Shown one piece after another: positions 20,489-22,500 of a DNA stretch of 22,500 bases (position 1 is the stretch's first letter; every line of letters starts with the position of its first letter). The DNA comes from Priapulus caudatus. Taxonomy: Eukaryota; Priapulida; Priapulimorpha; Priapulimorphida; Priapulidae. Made by a program: the position numbers and the translations under genes. Where the stretch lies: the NCBI RefSeq assembly GCF_000485595.1, contig NW_014577269.1, positions 163,943-186,442 on the forward strand. Reading direction: 5' to 3'. Below the pieces are notes generated by a model. It was not told the DNA's origin and did not search any database. It worked only from the letters and a program-made list of their open reading frames with translations.

Positions 20489-20535
20489 ATGATCACCTTA
20501 GTGGTATTATATTATAATACCACTAAGGTGATCAT
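20489..20535. repeat. 47-bp perfect palindrome (22-bp arms, 3-base loop)
   Basis: ATGATCACCTTAGTGGTATT plus AT is followed by ATT and then the exact reverse complement. GATCATATGATCATAT just to the left (about 20454-20469) is another small palindrome with the same GATCAT core. It may be a remnant of a miniature transposon. Confidence 0.9.
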
Positions 20536-21233
20536 GCAGTTTCATACATAGCTTTATTTATCCCTGACATAAAAATCTATTATGATTCATTTATGAGTCA
20601 CTGCCATGCTGTGTGAGATTCCTTATTTGCGCAGATGAACTACATTATTCAGTCTTCTTATAGCCATGTCGTAATAGCACTTCGGTATTCACATGTATCC
20701 TTATCGCTATATATATACCGGCCGAAAACAGTGGTCATTGTTTATACATTAGCCGGGTTCTGAACTTGTGTGTATAAGTAGGGCCTACTACGCTGTATAT
20801 AAAATACAGTATATGTATTTGCATTTTAATTATATGCAGTAAAGATTTAAAATAATAATAACACTAGTATAATGTTTTCGTTTTCCATTTTTACTGACTA
20901 CATGTACGCTGGAAATTAATTCATTTCGCTAGACAGACACATCCTAGGTGAAAGAGTGCATATTCGGTTTCAATTTTCATATGTGGGGCTTACGGACGAG
21001 GCTCGTATCACTATACTGTCTCGTCATTGTAACGAATACCAGTCTTAACATGATTCAGCATCCATAATCCATAATCCATAATCCATGATCCATAATTCTC
21101 ACCATTTCTGTAAACGGATGACGAATTTAGCCACGTATAAAAAACTTTGCATGAAAAATTTTGTCATTATTAAAAACAAAAAAGTACATGTTATTAAGTT
21201 TATTGTGTACCTTATTATTCGCCCATTTTTACT
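20536..21233. other. Intron sequence with no gene
   Basis: AT-rich. It contains the CCATAAT tandem repeat listed separately. I see no exon or RNA gene. Confidence 0.55.
21059..21097. repeat. CCATAAT heptamer tandem repeat, about five copies
   Basis: CATCCATAAT, CCATAAT, CCATAAT, CCATGAT and CCATAATT follow one another with one variant unit. It is a small minisatellite-like array. Confidence 0.85.
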
Positions 21234-21668
21234 GCAAACGGGTTATGGTCATTTACAGTCGTATTACTATCATTTATGTTACAACGGCGTAAGCGTATTT
21301 TGTTGAGCTATACTAGCGACAACTGCTCCAATCCTCCGCATGCGACTCGACAGGGATTTCAGACGCCCAATGCCCTAAACACGTAGTAGGCGCATGCAAG
21401 CAAGCAAACACCGTATGTACACAACCGTACTGTGTTCGCAGGCGAATACATGTCTTACTCGACCGTAGACGCATTTCAAACTAATGACATAAGTGATTGA
21501 TACAGTTTCTCGTTCGCGAGACCAAAACATTACACTCCCGGCCGATTGGCTGTGAATGATTGCAGCAGTTGTCGCTGTATCGTTCAACAAAATACGCCTA
21601 CGCCGTGTTTGAACACAAATGATAGTAATTAATACGACAGTAAATGACCATAACCAAAGCCTTCGAAT
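21234..21668. repeat. Inverted repeat with about 100-bp arms
   Basis: The left arm (about 21237-21335: GGTTATGGTCATTTAC, TATTACTATCATTTATG, GCGTATTTTGTTGA, CGACAACTGCT) is the imperfect reverse complement of the right arm (about 21567-21665). The 230-bp loop has no recognised content, and the 99-codon minus-strand frame over the loop and right arm is probably a shadow. It looks like an older, decayed inverted-repeat transposon or a local inverted duplication. Confidence 0.8.
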
Positions 21669-22373
21669 CAACACCGTGTTTTGAATACAGTTTACAGCAA
21701 TAGGGCATAATAGGGGGATACACCGATTTCAGTACAGGATAGACGACTAATAATGGTACGAAATAAACTCATGAACATGTACATTTTTGTTTTTATTTAT
21801 GCCAAAGTTGAAAAGCGGAATAAACGCGAGAAAATACGTTTTAATCAAACCCCTTTGAGGTTATATACTCCTGATATACATCATATATATACATTTATTT
21901 CGGTTAGTGAGGCTGCACATGTATGCCACCTGCACCTGGCCTGCATCTTAAATTTTAAATATTTAATATAAATAATAAGGATGAAAATCCAAGCTTCATA
22001 CGCTTTCATTACATTTTATCAAGAGCTTATAATAGCTATTACAAGCTTTTCATATTATTTATTTCTTATCTAAGGCTATTAACGTTCAGTGAGTCTTATT
22101 CTAAAAACCATTATCAACAAAACATTCATAATTAAAAATTATCACCGATATCAGAGCAACATTCGTTATTAATCATTAGCGTTAAAGCACGTGCCTAACA
22201 CGGGGCGGTGCCACTACCCACCCAGTGAAGTGTTGTGTCTTGATATTGTTAGTCTATGCTACATCATACATGATAGGGATAGGTCAGTTTTAAATTATCG
22301 CATTTATTAAAACTAGCGCGCGTATGTAAGCTGAATTAATCTACGCCTAACACGAATGACCTCTGAACCGCAG
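21669..22373. other. Last part of the large MMP intron
   Basis: AT-rich. It has a 72-codon plus-strand frame (21753-21971) with nothing recognisable. The 3' end has the acceptor CTCTGAACCGCAG before the exon at 22374. Confidence 0.6.
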
Positions 22374-22500
22374 GTGACCACGGAGACGTGCTACCGTTTG
22401 ACGGGCCAGGTCCATCCGTAGCGCACTCATTCTTCCCATACATCAGCAACGAATTTAATGGTCACGTGCATTTCGACGAGTACGAGGATTGGAGTCTGGG
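22374..22500 (+). CDS. MMP catalytic-domain exon 3 (structural zinc/calcium site), cut by window edge
   Basis: After the acceptor ACCGCAG the frame continues (G)DHGDVLPFDGPG, then PSVAHSFFP, then HVHFDEYEDWSLG. This is the MMP block 'HGD..PFDGPG..LAHAF.P...GG..HFD..E.W'. The histidine and aspartate of HGD, the histidine of VAH and the histidine of VHF are the usual four ligands of the structural zinc. DGPG and the DEYE acidic residues fit the calcium sites. All expected ligands are present. The motif order and spacing match secreted MMPs, except that the loop before HVHFD (YISNEFNG) replaces the usual glycine-rich GPGIGGD type. The catalytic HExxHxxGxxH would be about 15-20 residues further on, beyond the window. 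Confidence 0.96.

Noticed and set aside
21375-21674. 99-codon minus-strand frame
   Set aside because: It lies over the loop and right arm of an inverted repeat and shows no recognisable domain.
1-22500. CRISPR array, bacterial operon, tRNA or rRNA genes
   Set aside because: No regularly spaced repeats with unique spacers, no ribosome binding sites with tandem genes, and no tRNA-like B-box or rRNA segment was noticed.

Overview
This is eukaryotic DNA, most likely from an invertebrate animal. Coding sequence is split into short exons with GT-AG borders, introns are long and full of microsatellites, and several kinds of transposon are present. There is no sign of bacterial operons. I cannot place the species. 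The only host gene recognised with confidence is a plus-strand matrix metalloproteinase (MMP) that runs off the right edge. Five exons are visible: the propeptide start with its YLERYGYL motif (10386-10468), the cysteine-switch exon PRCGMKD (11148-11313), the first catalytic strand with its W and LTW motif (15899-15983), the next catalytic segment (16232-16356), and the structural zinc/calcium exon HGDVLPFDGPG...AH...HFD (22374 to the window end). The HExxH active-site exon and any hemopexin domain would lie beyond position 22500. A candidate first exon (3861-4136) ends in phase 0 at a strong GTAAGTAT donor, and the 10386 exon needs phase 0. It carries no obvious signal peptide, so the link is only a hypothesis.

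Layout. 1-3860: mostly featureless non-coding DNA with CA/TG microsatellites, a G-rich strand-asymmetric tract and a short hairpin. 3861-4136: possible first exon. 4305-5263: GTA/TAG/TAA microsatellites, interrupted by ordinary sequence at 4563-5040. 5264-9482: a decayed non-LTR retrotransposon with a restriction-like endonuclease (R2/R4 group, probably Dong-like), sitting in TAG/TAA repeats and ending in a TAA-type tail. 9483-11313: more intron plus the two propeptide exons, with a TATATG repeat between them. 11815-15890: a GT-rich microsatellite split by a 3.5-kb transposon that has very long (about 0.85 kb) terminal inverted repeats and apparently a TA target duplication. 15899-16356: two catalytic-domain exons. 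16357-22373: a 6-kb intron carrying four inverted-repeat structures: an 813-bp Mutator-like MITE with a 10-bp duplication, an 815-bp near-perfect foldback hairpin, a 47-bp palindrome and a 435-bp inverted repeat.

How the parts relate. The MMP is a secreted or membrane-linked zinc protease precursor. The cysteine of PRCGMKD would hold the catalytic zinc until the propeptide is removed, and the later exons build the catalytic fold. Its introns have been enlarged by different transposon families. Exon phases join cleanly at 10468/11148, 15983/16232 and 16356/22374. They do not join at 11313/15899, so an exon, a splice choice or an insertion effect there is unresolved. The least understood items are the 3.5-kb long-TIR element, whose interior I cannot assign to any transposase, and the long intronic hairpins.
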